From Tetragenococcus halophilus (GTDB taxonomy: Bacteria; Bacillota; Bacilli; Lactobacillales; Enterococcaceae): a stretch of 64,000 nt of DNA. The notes below the pieces were generated by a model, which made no database searches, was not told where the DNA came from, and saw only the letters and a list, made by a program, of their open reading frames with translations. The position numbers and the translations under genes are program-made. Location of the stretch: NCBI RefSeq assembly GCF_021474685.1, contig NZ_JAKEIT010000006.1, positions 1 through 64,000 of the forward strand. The letters run 5' to 3'. Shown here one piece after another: positions 8,788 to 17,420 of this stretch. Positions within the stretch are counted from its first letter, which is position 1, and each line of letters starts with the position of its first letter.

Positions 8788-9555
8788 ATGAACTTACTAG
8801 AAATTCGCACATCTCAATATATGTCAAAACTTTCCAGCAACGATCTTCAAAGCCTAAAAGAAATAAATACTCATTACACTGATATCCCTAATATTTTAAT
8901 GAAAGATTTGGCTGAACGTTGCTATATTTCAATTTCCACACTTCATCGTATAATTTTAAAAATAGGATTTAATGGGTTTTCAGATTTCAAAATTAGAATA
9001 ACTGATAACCTAAAGGCAATTGAAGCAGCTAAAGAGTCTTTATTTGATGAAGAAAAATATTTACAAAATTATTTGAGTAATATTACACTTACTAAACGTT
9101 TAAATGAAGGAGAAATAAAGAAGGTAGCAGATGTTATTCTAGAGAAAAAAAGTAGGTTTTGTTTTGGAACAGGTTGGAAACAAAAACAAGTTATTAATAA
9201 TTTTTCCAATGATTTATTATACTATAAAGAATCTTTTATTACCTTACGGACAGAAAATGATCTCCGCCTATCTACTGATACTATGGACGAAAACTCCGTT
9301 CTTATCATTTTATCTTTGAGTGGAAATACTGAAAATTATAGTGAAGTTCTCAAAACGTGCAAGATCAGAAATGTTACTATTATTAGTATTACATCTGACA
9401 AAATTAATTCGTTAAGCTCATTTGCTGACTATTCGTTGTATTACAAAGAAAATGTCCTTGACAATATTGATAAACATTGGGACATCGGCACTTTAAATTT
9501 TTTAGTTAACTATCTAATTGAAGTTATCGTCCATCAAAAGGATAAGAAAATATAA
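8788..9555 (+). CDS. RpiR-family transcriptional regulator (HTH plus SIS)
   Basis: From the ATG at 8788, preceded by GGAGAAGG at 8771-8778, this gives 255 residues. The N-terminus carries an HTH_6 domain (MKDLAERCYISISTLHRIILKIGFNGFSDFKIRI) and the C-terminal half is a SIS domain (LIILSLSGNTENYSEVLKTCKIRNVTIISITS) that binds a phosphosugar effector. Earlier in-frame ATGs, such as 8713, lack a ribosome site. It is transcribed away from the GH4-ChbG-EIICB operon and is its probable regulator, as GlvR is for the maltose PTS operon in Bacillus. Confidence 0.85.
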   Translation: MNLLEIRTSQYMSKLSSNDLQSLKEINTHYTDIPNILMKDLAERCYISISTLHRIILKIGFNGFSDFKIRITDNLKAIEAAKESLFDEEKYLQNYLSNITLTKRLNEGEIKKVADVILEKKSRFCFGTGWKQKQVINNFSNDLLYYKESFITLRTENDLRLSTDTMDENSVLIILSLSGNTENYSEVLKTCKIRNVTIISITSDKINSLSSFADYSLYYKENVLDNIDKHWDIGTLNFLVNYLIEVIVHQKDKKI

Positions 9556-9562
9556 GAAAAAT

Positions 9563-9617
9563 AAAAAAGCAAATTAATCCGATCACTGAATGAAGATCTA
9601 GATTAATTTGCTTTTTT
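9563..9617. terminator. Bidirectional terminator between rpiR and the reductase gene
   Basis: AAAAAAGCAAATTAATC (9563-9579) pairs perfectly with GATTAATTTGCTTTTTT (9601-9617). A and T tracts at both ends let it stop both convergent transcripts. Confidence 0.9.
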
Positions 9618-10314
9618 ACATAATAGATATTTCCCTTGCCACTATAACTTTCTTTCCAAATTCACTTTCAGGGAACTGTTGGATAGCATTTTGCAGCTCT
9701 TCTTTTGTCAAATCAGCTCCAAATAACGGACTGCCTGGTTCTAAAATAATGCCATTTTTCAACGGTCCAATAAATAGCGGATCAAACCCTAGATTGTCAA
9801 TTATTTGTGCAACAGTATTGCCAGCCGAGTCGTTATCTGTTGCGTAGGCAATCGCTTTACGGTCCGGTTCTCCAGCTGCGCGTGTTTCATCTTCCAAATC
9901 ATGATAGCCCATATGATTGAAAGCTTTGACCACAGTACTTTCTTTCAAAAAGTTCTGTACAACTTCTGAAGAAGAAACGTGAAAATCTGAAATGGTGTTT
10001 TCTTTACCATCGACCTCCCACCAATAATTCATGGCATCAATCACTATTTTTCCTTTTAATGCTGCTTTGGGAATCGTTTGATATTTTCCAAGTGGTAAAG
10101 CAAGCACGACGATATCTGCTTTTTCTGCAACTTCTTGTGCATTCATTGCTTGTGCACCCAGAGCTAACACTTCGATCGTCAATGAAATCTTTTCGACTGA
10201 ACCTGAACTTGCGATCAACACTTCATAACCTGCTGCTACACCTAAGCGTGCCAAAACGGTCCCTAACTTTCCTGCACCCAAAATCCCTATTGTTGTTTTA
10301 GTCAACTGGCACAC
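9616..10314 (-). CDS. NADPH-dependent F420-reductase-like oxidoreductase
   Basis: Up to 232 residues, with a Rossmann nucleotide-binding loop GILGAGKLGTVLARLGVAAG and the continuation VVLALPLGKYQTIP, DAMNYWW and VKAFNHMGYHDLED, typical of the coenzyme F420-dependent NADP oxidoreductase family (NpdG-like). Firmicutes of this type lack F420, so it probably reduces flavin or another small substrate with NADPH. The listed GTG start (10314) overlaps the end of the preceding flavin oxidoreductase; a TTG at 10305 is an alternative. The overlap suggests a two-gene operon in which this enzyme might serve the LLM oxidoreductase with reductant; that link is inference. Confidence 0.75.
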   Translation of the reverse strand: MCQLTKTTIGILGAGKLGTVLARLGVAAGYEVLIASSGSVEKISLTIEVLALGAQAMNAQEVAEKADIVVLALPLGKYQTIPKAALKGKIVIDAMNYWWEVDGKENTISDFHVSSSEVVQNFLKESTVVKAFNHMGYHDLEDETRAAGEPDRKAIAYATDNDSAGNTVAQIIDNLGFDPLFIGPLKNGIILEPGSPLFGADLTKEELQNAIQQFPESEFGKKVIVAREISIM

Positions 10315-11353
10315 CTGCTTTTAGTAATTCTTTAACTCTAGGAATCACTTTCTCTCCATACAATTGAATGGTTTTGAGACGATCTTTTTGGGTTTGTCCG
10401 CCACCACCATACACCAAATCAAAGCGTTGGATATCCATTTTGGTCATGACTTGAGCAATTCTTTGGGCCACGGTCTCAGGGCTGCCTATATAATAAGAAC
10501 CTTGCGTGACTTCAAATTCAAAACGATCACGACTCATAGCCGGCCAACCACGTTCTACACCAAGCTGGTCCATCATTTTTTTGATATATTTCCAGCCAAT
10601 TTCTCTCGCCTCAGCATCCGTATCCGCAATAACACCGTGTGAATGCATTCCTACCGGGTAAACTGGTGTGCCAAATTTAGTAGACGCACGTTTATATAAG
10701 TCGATATATTGATTAAAACGTAACGGGTTGCCTCCGATAACTGCTAACATCACTGGAAAACCATACCTAGCTGTGCGAATAATCGAATCAGGAGATCCGC
10801 CAACACCAACGTAAGTTTCCAACTTTTCTTCCATTTTTGGATAAACTTGGGCATTTTCTAAAGTCTGCGTAACGCGTCCTTGCCAAGTCACAGGTTCACC
10901 TTTTAATAATTCATTGAATAGCGCAATCTTTTCTTCAAATAGGTCTTCATAATCCTGTAAATCATATCCGAATAATGGAAATGATTCGGTAAACGAGCCT
11001 CGCCCCAGCATCACTTGTGCACGACCATTGGATAATGCATTCAGCGTCGCAAATCGCTCATATACACGTACCGGGTCATCTGAGCTTAAAACTGTCACGC
11101 CCGTTCCTAACGTAATGTTTTCTGTTTCCATTGCTAAAGCTGCTAAAACCGTGTCTGGACTCGAAATTGCATATTCTGCGCGATGGTGCTCGCCTAAAGC
11201 AATCACATCAATCCCCAGTTGATCCGCTAACTTCCCTTCTTCAATCGTATTTTTTATTGATTGACTATAACTCAAACGCTCCTGCGTTCGTTCATCGTAA
11301 GCCACATCACCGAATGTATCTAAACCAAAAATTAAATGATTATTCTCTGTCAT
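10298..11353 (-). CDS. LLM-class flavin-dependent oxidoreductase
   Basis: A 351-residue luciferase-like protein (TIM barrel). Family stretches are visible: FGLDTFGD at the N-terminus, DVIALGEHHRAEYAISSPDTVLAALA, ITLGTGVTVLSSDDPVRVYERFATL, GRAQVMLGRGSFTESFPLFG and, near the C-terminus, YIGSPETVAQRIAQV. These enzymes use FMN, often supplied reduced by a partner. Its 3' end overlaps the NADPH-dependent reductase gene. The substrate is unknown. Confidence 0.85.
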   Translation of the reverse strand: MTENNHLIFGLDTFGDVAYDERTQERLSYSQSIKNTIEEGKLADQLGIDVIALGEHHRAEYAISSPDTVLAALAMETENITLGTGVTVLSSDDPVRVYERFATLNALSNGRAQVMLGRGSFTESFPLFGYDLQDYEDLFEEKIALFNELLKGEPVTWQGRVTQTLENAQVYPKMEEKLETYVGVGGSPDSIIRTARYGFPVMLAVIGGNPLRFNQYIDLYKRASTKFGTPVYPVGMHSHGVIADTDAEAREIGWKYIKKMMDQLGVERGWPAMSRDRFEFEVTQGSYYIGSPETVAQRIAQVMTKMDIQRFDLVYGGGGQTQKDRLKTIQLYGEKVIPRVKELLKAGVPVD

Positions 11354-11445
11354 TTCTTCGTACCCCTCTTTATTTATTATACCCTTACTATAACCGATTT
11401 TTTGAGAAATCCAATTATTTTGCTTACAAAAAGTAAGAAATATAT

Positions 11446-12006
11446 TTAATAAACAAACAATCCCACAATTCCAGTTAACACCATTACCAAAATCGGATTT
11501 AATTTATGCTTTCTCAGTAAAAATAAAGACGTAATAAATAAAATAATTGCCATCATATTCAGATTAAAATTTTCTAAGTCAAAAGTTGATGTGCCAACGA
11601 TAGCGATCAAAATAATGGTTGAAGCAGCAGAGGCGATAAGGCCTACAGAACTAGCAGTTAGTCCTTTCAATACATTAGCAACGCTATCAATGTTTCTATA
11701 CTTTTTAAAAAATTTATATAAAGCAATAGAAAAAACTGTTCCTGACAATATACTACCTATAGTCGCTGCAATAGCGCCTCCCACACCTGCTAGCCGTATC
11801 CCTACAAAAGAAGTCGTATTAACTACTAAGGGTCCAGGAGTCATTTGCGAGATGGTAATAATATCAGTATATTCTTGAATTGTAATCCAATGATAAGTAT
11901 TTACAACTTGTTCTTGTATTAAAGAAATAATGGCATAACCCCCGCCGATGCTGAATAGACCGATTTGTAGAAAAATAATAAATAGCGTCAGAATATAATT
12001 GTTCAA
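11446..12006 (-). CDS. Chromate transporter (ChrA half-size subunit)
   Basis: A 186-residue membrane protein with the CHR family signature: FSIGGGYAIISLIQE near the N-terminus and ISQMTPGPLVVNTTSFVGIRLAGVGGAIAATIGSILSG. About five membrane helices follow. It starts at TTG 12006, overlapping the TGA of the upstream subunit, with GGAGG about ten bases before. Short CHR proteins come as co-encoded pairs in Bacillus and work together; whether the substrate is chromate or another anion is unproven here. Confidence 0.85.
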   Translation of the reverse strand: MNNYILTLFIIFLQIGLFSIGGGYAIISLIQEQVVNTYHWITIQEYTDIITISQMTPGPLVVNTTSFVGIRLAGVGGAIAATIGSILSGTVFSIALYKFFKKYRNIDSVANVLKGLTASSVGLIASAASTIILIAIVGTSTFDLENFNLNMMAIILFITSLFLLRKHKLNPILVMVLTGIVGLFVY

Positions 12007-12578
12007 TCAAATGTTCCTCCTGTTTTACTTTTTATATAAGTTTGGATAACGCATAAAACAGCACAGCTAGGTATAATAAATAACACATTAATATTAAAAA
12101 TAAAACTAGCTACGAATACTAGCGGTGGCATCATAGTTAATAAAAAATTCTTTTCTTTTAAAATAACTTGTCCCATATCAATGACTAAATCAACAATGAC
12201 TGCAGCAACGCCTGCTTCCATACCTTTTAAAATAGCAGAAATAATATGATTATCCCGAAAAGCTTGATAAAACATTGAAATCACAGAAATAATAGCAATA
12301 GGGGGTAACACTGTCCCAACACAGCTAACGATTGCTCCAGCTAATCCAGCAATACGATAGCCAACCAATACTGCAATATTGACTGCAATTGCCCCTGGTG
12401 TTGACTGAGCAATTGCCGCCATATCCATTAGATCTTGTTCACTGATTAATTCCAGTTCATTAACAAAATATTTCCGCATCATCGGAATCGCAATATAACC
12501 TCCACCAAAAGTAAAAGTACTGACAGAAAAAGTGATTCTGAACAGTAAGAAAAGTATTTTTAATTTCTGTAAGCTCAT
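12003..12578 (-). CDS. Chromate transporter (ChrA half-size subunit), first of the pair
   Basis: A 191-residue CHR-family membrane protein with VSTFTFGGGYIAIPMMRKYFVNE and IAQSTPGAIAVNIAVLVGYRIAGLAGAIVSCVGTVLPP. It is the partner of the downstream 186-residue subunit; the two genes overlap by four bases. A GGAGGTC site lies upstream. The two subunits are likely inverted-topology halves of one transporter, as in other short CHR pairs. Confidence 0.85.
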   Translation of the reverse strand: MSLQKLKILFLLFRITFSVSTFTFGGGYIAIPMMRKYFVNELELISEQDLMDMAAIAQSTPGAIAVNIAVLVGYRIAGLAGAIVSCVGTVLPPIAIISVISMFYQAFRDNHIISAILKGMEAGVAAVIVDLVIDMGQVILKEKNFLLTMMPPLVFVASFIFNINVLFIIPSCAVLCVIQTYIKSKTGGTFD

Positions 12579-12954
12579 AATAAAAAGAGACCTCCATGTC
12601 TTTTAACTTCGATATTAACTATTATAGCTTGGATCGTTATAGAAATTAAATAGCTGTGGAATATTCAAGCAAAACATACTAAATATGTTGATTAAACAGA
12701 AAAAAGGTTCACAGTTAAATTCCTATTGGTTTTCTATGAAATAAAATCATCATCTAAGCTTACTTTTTCATTCTACACAAAAACAATAGGGAAAATTTGA
12801 AGTCTACCCTGGCAAAATAGGCGAAGGTAAAAGAAAGTCAGTAAAATAATTACCCTTGAATTTTAATTTTTTTAAACACAATTTTTTCCCGCCATCACGC
12901 TTTTTATCAACCATTTACAACAGTAGTTGTTTTCACAAGAAAAATTCATAAGAT
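12579..12954. other. Non-coding stretch between divergent genes
   Basis: About 375 AT-rich bases between the chromate transporter start and the mechanosensitive protein's promoter. I see no open frame with a ribosome site, no strong hairpin with a T run, and no repeat array. Confidence 0.5.
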
Positions 12955-12983
12955 TTGTGCATTTTTACTCGGTACGTTATGAT
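12955..12983 (+). promoter_or_regulatory. Promoter of the MscS-like gene
   Basis: TTGTGC (12955-12960) and TATGAT (12978-12983) are separated by 17 bases. They lie 45 bases before the start codon, and an AGAGGAG ribosome site follows. Confidence 0.6.
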
Positions 12984-13027
12984 AAAAAGGTATAGTAATT
13001 TAATTATTTTGAAAGAGGAGTGAAGTT

Positions 13028-14260
13028 ATGGATACTGGTATTACTGCTTTAGACAATTTACTAGCATCATTACCAGCAATCGTCGCTGGAATTGTATTAC
13101 TGATAGTCGCATGGATTGTTGCTTCTATCTTAAAAAACATCCTAGCAAAAGGACTTAAAAAAGTTGGTTTTAGTCGTTTGCTTACAAAATGGGGAATGGC
13201 CAAATCAGAAGAAAATGCCAATTCTGCCATTGATAGCTTAGCCAAAGTGGTTTATTACATTGTTTGGCTAGTCTTCTTGCCGGGTATATTTGAAAGTTTT
13301 GGTGTCCCTGCAATTGGACGTCCAATTCAAACAATGTTAGACACAGCACTGGCTTACTTACCTAATATCTTTGGTGCTATTATTATCTTAGTTATTGGTA
13401 CAATAGTTGCACGTTTTGCAAGAAGCGTAGTTTACAACTTATCAGTAGCTGCCAACATTGATTCTTACGTAGCTAAGTTCTTAGGTACAAATGAAGAAGA
13501 TCAAGAAGTTGAAGAAAAGAAAGATACATTAGCTTCTGCTTTAGGCGGAATTACTTATTTCTTGATTATTATTCCAATTGCACTGATTGCATTAGAAACA
13601 TTGAACATCAACACAATTGCTGAACCTATTAGTTCAGTTCTAAATACCATTTTAGCTGCTATTCCGCATATCGTGGTAGCTGCAGTATTACTTGGCGTTG
13701 GTTTAGTTCTTGCAAAATTCTCTGGCCAAGTTGTTGGAGATTTGCTTAAGGGCACTGGAATTAACAAATATTCTAAGACCATCGAAGATAATACAAATAT
13801 GTCATTTGACTTAGCTAAATTATCTGGTCAAATCGTTTCATTTGTAGTTGGTTTACTATTCTTTGTTGAAGCGTTGAATGCACTACAATTAGATATCTTA
13901 AACATGGTAGGTGCAGCAATTATCGCTTATATTCCTAACTTGATCATTGCTGCAATTATCCTAGTTGCCGTATTTGTCGGTGGCGATTTTGTCGGCAATG
14001 CAATCAGCAAAGCAACAAAAAGTGGCTTAGCTGGCGCAATCTTTAAATTTGCCCTAATTATCTTTGGTATCTTTATGGCATTAGAACAATTAGACTTTGC
14101 AACTGCTATTGTACAACAAGCATTTGTATTGATCTTGGGTGCCGCTGCTGTCGCATTTGCCATTGCATTTGGTATTGGCGGACGTGACTTTGCTAAAAGA
14201 CAATTAGACAAAGCAGATCAAAAAATTGATTCTGAAAAAGATAAATCAGACAATGAATAA
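13028..14260 (+). CDS. Mechanosensitive-channel-like membrane protein with four TM_helix repeats
   Basis: A 410-residue protein built from repeated membrane units: LDNLLASLPAIVAGIVLLIVAWIV, LDTALAYLPNIFGAIIILVIGTIVARF, LNTILAAIPHIVVAAVLLGVGLVLAKF and VGAAIIAYIPNLIIAAIILVAVFVGG. Each is an LP-containing 'conserved TM helix' repeat found in CmpX-type members near the MscS family. A short charged C-tail (KADQKIDSEKDKSDNE) is cytoplasmic. It is a single-gene unit with its own promoter and terminator. A role in osmotic or envelope stress is inferred from the family. Confidence 0.8.
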   Translation: MDTGITALDNLLASLPAIVAGIVLLIVAWIVASILKNILAKGLKKVGFSRLLTKWGMAKSEENANSAIDSLAKVVYYIVWLVFLPGIFESFGVPAIGRPIQTMLDTALAYLPNIFGAIIILVIGTIVARFARSVVYNLSVAANIDSYVAKFLGTNEEDQEVEEKKDTLASALGGITYFLIIIPIALIALETLNINTIAEPISSVLNTILAAIPHIVVAAVLLGVGLVLAKFSGQVVGDLLKGTGINKYSKTIEDNTNMSFDLAKLSGQIVSFVVGLLFFVEALNALQLDILNMVGAAIIAYIPNLIIAAIILVAVFVGGDFVGNAISKATKSGLAGAIFKFALIIFGIFMALEQLDFATAIVQQAFVLILGAAAVAFAIAFGIGGRDFAKRQLDKADQKIDSEKDKSDNE

Positions 14261-14300
14261 AACTCGTCTTAAGAGTTTTAATTGGGTTGATTAAACATTT

Positions 14301-14346
14301 AACCACAAACGTTAAGTAGTTATTTACTTAATGTTTGTGGTTTTTT
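14301..14346 (+). terminator. Terminator of the MscS-like gene
   Basis: AACCACAAAC (14301-14310) pairs with GTTTGTGG (14333-14340) and is extended by TTAA/TTAA pairs inside. TTTTTT follows at 14341-14346. Confidence 0.9.
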
Positions 14347-14663
14347 ATTGAGTAAAGGCTAGTCAATACAATAATTCGTTATATTATTGAGGAAGGTTCA
14401 GCTCATTCTTTCCTCAATATTTTTTTATTGAGGAAGGATTTTGTTATTCTTTACTCATTTTCAAAATATTGGGTAACCTTTCATCTCATTCGTTACTCAA
14501 TTTCCCTGGTTTTCGTCTAGTTAGCTATTTTTCTGGCTTTTTTGAGTAATCAAATCTTGTTTCATTACTCAATACTTTTTTGTTGAGTAATGTTCTTGCT
14601 ATTCTTTACTCGTTTTCCAGATATTGAGTAAAACTTTGCTATTTTATTACTCAATATCGTAAG
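14347..14663. repeat. Array A: 41-bp-period dyad repeats, ATTGAGTAA family
   Basis: Seven recognisable units start at 14347, 14386, 14427, 14468, 14541, 14582 and 14623. Successive spacings are 39, 41, 41, 73, 41 and 41. Each unit opens with an ATTGAGTAA-type arm, has about 13 bases of loop, then the complementary TTACTCAAT arm and a T-rich spacer. Unit 2 carries GAGGAA with TTCCTC, a paired change that keeps the dyad. The 73-base gap holds one 41-base unit plus 32 bases without the motif. The array lies between two convergent terminators, outside any gene. See also arrays B and C. Confidence 0.9.
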
Positions 14664-14680
14664 CAAAAATTCTCTATTAT

Positions 14681-14727
14681 AAAAAATGTAGATACTCCCA
14701 TAATTTTAGGGGGCATCTACATTTTTT
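14681..14727 (-). terminator. Terminator of the hydantoinase-like operon
   Basis: AAAAAATGTAGAT (14681-14693) pairs with ATCTACATTTTTT (14715-14727), with CtCCC/GGGgG continuing the stem. On the minus strand the stem ends in TTTTTT. Confidence 0.85.
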
Positions 14728-14735
14728 TACCTATT

Positions 14736-16292
14736 CTATACTAAATCTCCTACAACTTTCACACGTAAACGTGTCGCGTTATCAGGGTGATAGGCCAAAG
14801 GAATTTCTTCAACTTCAACCAACTCGATTGTCCCTTCAATCGCGCCAGCTTTTATCGCTTGTTCATCAGCATTTTCACGAGCATCTTGCAAGGCTTTTTC
14901 ACGAGCTATTTGCGAATAAATATAAATCTTCTCATATTGGCCACCAATTTGCGAGATCGAAGCTCCGATCGCATTAGCAACCGCTCCTTTTTCATCGCGA
15001 ATGATCTCTTTTACGCCATTTAATTCTTGTGGGATAATTACACTTCCTCCACCTACAAGGATTAAGGTTATATCACCAGCGCTGGTTTTCATTCGATCAA
15101 TGGCTTCTTCTGTCATTGCGCCGATTTTTGCGTAAGCTTTTTCAGCAAAAACAGTATCGATATGTGCAACATTTGCCGGTTCTCCAATTTCAATTTTTCC
15201 TAAGCGAACCGCAATATCGGTAGCAGTTAAAGTATCACCACCAAAAACCATCGCTTTATCTACTAATTGATAACCCACGCTATCTGGTCCCACAGTCACA
15301 TCACCATCTGCTGTTTGACGTACAATAGAGCCACCACCCAAGCCAATCGATACGATATCAGGCATCCGAAAATTGGTACGTACACCTCCCACATCGACCG
15401 CAACAGAAGATTCGCGAGGAAATCCATCGGTAATTACACCAATATCAGAAGTTGTTCCGCCAACGTCTAATACAATAGCATTTTCTAAATCTGCTAAATA
15501 AGAGGCCCCACGAATACTATTGGTCGGACCACAGGCAATAGTCAAAATGGGAAATTCCCGTGCATAATCAATGGACATTAATGTTCCATCATTTTGACAG
15601 AGGTAAACTTCGGCATCTGAAACGCCTTCTTGTAGCAAAGCTTTTTCAAAGCCATCACTTGTTGTACGCATCACTTTAAATAAAGCGGCGTTTAAAATAG
15701 TTGCATTCTCTCTTTCAATCAATCCCACAGAGCCAATTGTAGAAGATAGAGAAACTGGAATACTTTCTCCTAAAATCTCTTGGGCTAATTCTCTTACGTA
15801 GAATTCTTGCTCATTTTTTAAAGAAGAGAATACTCCTATAACAGCAATTGATTCAACTTTTCCTTTCCAATTTGTTAAAATATCACGTATTTCTTGTTCG
15901 TCAAAACTTGAAAGATTTCTTCCGTCAAATTCATAACCACCTTTAGCAAAAGCGTAAGTTTTAGATAGTTGCTGCACGATTGTATCAGGCCAAGCAGTAA
16001 AAGGAGCAACAGAAGCAGTTGCTGGATAACCTAAGCGGAGCACACCTACTTTAGCTAATTTTTTTCGTTCTACAATGGCATTTGTACACTGAGTTGTTCC
16101 TAACATCGCATGAGTTACCGCTGCTTTATTAATTTTTGATTCTTTAAGTACTAAATGTAATGCTTGAAAAATACCACTTTCGATGTCTTCGGTTGTAGGA
16201 TATTTGACACTATGAATCAGCTTTAAGTTTTCATCTAAAATAACAGCGTCTGTATTTGTTCCACCAACATCAATACCGATTTTATATTCCAT
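14736..16292 (-). CDS. Hydantoinase/oxoprolinase-family protein (HyuA-like)
   Basis: A 518-residue protein with the hydantoinase A N-terminal domain (MEYKIGIDVGGTNTDAVILD, an actin-fold phosphate loop) and the main hydantoinase domain (VLDVGGTTSDIGVITDG, DIVSIGLGGGSIV, GGDTLTATDIAVRLG). Family members open cyclic ureides or 5-oxoproline with ATP, usually with a HyuB partner; no HyuB is present. Here the partner is a DUF917 protein whose TAA overlaps this gene's ATG (TAATG), indicating a two-protein complex or coupled pathway. The permease and PucR regulator upstream suggest a nitrogen-rich ring compound. The exact reaction is unknown. Confidence 0.85.
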   Translation of the reverse strand: MEYKIGIDVGGTNTDAVILDENLKLIHSVKYPTTEDIESGIFQALHLVLKESKINKAAVTHAMLGTTQCTNAIVERKKLAKVGVLRLGYPATASVAPFTAWPDTIVQQLSKTYAFAKGGYEFDGRNLSSFDEQEIRDILTNWKGKVESIAVIGVFSSLKNEQEFYVRELAQEILGESIPVSLSSTIGSVGLIERENATILNAALFKVMRTTSDGFEKALLQEGVSDAEVYLCQNDGTLMSIDYAREFPILTIACGPTNSIRGASYLADLENAIVLDVGGTTSDIGVITDGFPRESSVAVDVGGVRTNFRMPDIVSIGLGGGSIVRQTADGDVTVGPDSVGYQLVDKAMVFGGDTLTATDIAVRLGKIEIGEPANVAHIDTVFAEKAYAKIGAMTEEAIDRMKTSAGDITLILVGGGSVIIPQELNGVKEIIRDEKGAVANAIGASISQIGGQYEKIYIYSQIAREKALQDARENADEQAIKAGAIEGTIELVEVEEIPLAYHPDNATRLRVKVVGDLV

Positions 16293-17386
16293 TATTGACC
16301 TCGCTCCTTTCTTACTAATTCTTCAACAGGGTCATAGTCATAATCATAACCAAAATAACGGGGCCCTACTGTTTCAATCCCTTTTGCACTACGCCACTGC
16401 TTGTTACATGGTAAAGCTAGTAGTCGCACACGTTTTCCGTATTTTAGACTTTCTGTAGTTACTGGAGTCAAAGTTTCCAAATCTACTAAACAAATAAGAT
16501 CTGGCGTTAATACCAAAGGATGTCCATTTTTTAAGGCAATCAAATTTTCATTTTGGATATATACATTAACTTCTTCATCTGTATATTCAGCTAGACCTTC
16601 AATAATCACTTTTCCTCGGTTAAAGCCTCCTTCAGTTCCTCTTAATACATCGACTATTTTTCCAGTAAACAAATCATAGCCACCCGTAATGTCTAACACC
16701 TTTTGTAATTTAACTTGATTATCTTTTTCTTTAGAACGAATGATGCGACCTAGTTTCTCTGAAAGAGAAACAATATTAGCTATTCCAGAACGTTTGAGTT
16801 CAGTTCCAGAAGAAGGATAATTACTAATCAAGGTGCTTGCGCCCATTTCCACCGTAGCTGTTCGGGCTAGGCGTTCAGCCCAAACATTATCCACTGTTTC
16901 AATAATGCCAATATTTCCCTTCTCATCTGTTATTGCCATAGGTGTAGAAGAAACACCGTTTAAATGAAAAGTGACCATTTGTAGCTCTGGAAAAGCTCGT
17001 CCCATACCATCACAATCAATCAAAGGTAAACCTAATTGAGCGGCTACAATGATAGGAATCATGGAATTTACTCCACCAGCTTCCATTGGAAATACTCCTT
17101 TAATTTCACTTCCTAAGTACTTCTCCAATTTTTGAAATACACGGACAAATTCATCTCCTTTAGGAAATTTTTCCACTAAAACACTAGGTGCTCCCATCAT
17201 AGCAGCTGGTGCGTACATTGCATTTTCGTCAATTTCATCAGGAGAAACTAGACGAGCCGGACCGTATTCATTAATCGCTGAAAGAGCCATCATTTTACCA
17301 ATATACGGATCGCCGCCACCACCAGTTCCTAACAAAGCTGCACCCACCGCAATGTTTTCAATGACTTCTGCATCAATTTTGTACAT
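16292..17386 (-). CDS. DUF917-domain protein
   Basis: A 364-residue DUF917 protein. Visible conserved stretches are AVGAALLGTGGGGDPYIGKM near the N-terminus, FPMEAGGVNSMIPIIVAAQLGLPLIDCDGMGRAFPELQM, and a C-terminal KRVRLLALPCNKQWR. The domain is widely found beside hydantoinase/oxoprolinase-like genes but its biochemistry is not established. The GGAGG ribosome site and tight spacing to HyuA show co-expression. It may be the catalytic partner that replaces HyuB; that is inference. Confidence 0.85.
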   Translation of the reverse strand: MYKIDAEVIENIAVGAALLGTGGGGDPYIGKMMALSAINEYGPARLVSPDEIDENAMYAPAAMMGAPSVLVEKFPKGDEFVRVFQKLEKYLGSEIKGVFPMEAGGVNSMIPIIVAAQLGLPLIDCDGMGRAFPELQMVTFHLNGVSSTPMAITDEKGNIGIIETVDNVWAERLARTATVEMGASTLISNYPSSGTELKRSGIANIVSLSEKLGRIIRSKEKDNQVKLQKVLDITGGYDLFTGKIVDVLRGTEGGFNRGKVIIEGLAEYTDEEVNVYIQNENLIALKNGHPLVLTPDLICLVDLETLTPVTTESLKYGKRVRLLALPCNKQWRSAKGIETVGPRYFGYDYDYDPVEELVRKERGQ

Positions 17387-17420
17387 AATTTTTCCTCCAA
17401 TGTTTCTAAAATACTATTGT

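Noticed and set aside
10364..10642. Plus-strand open frame inside the LLM oxidoreductase gene
   Set aside because: It is opposite to a well-conserved enzyme and has no ribosome site or recognisable protein pattern.
14347..14663. CRISPR array
   Set aside because: The unit is only 41 bp, has no constant repeat with unique spacers of CRISPR length, arms vary between units, and no cas genes are nearby.
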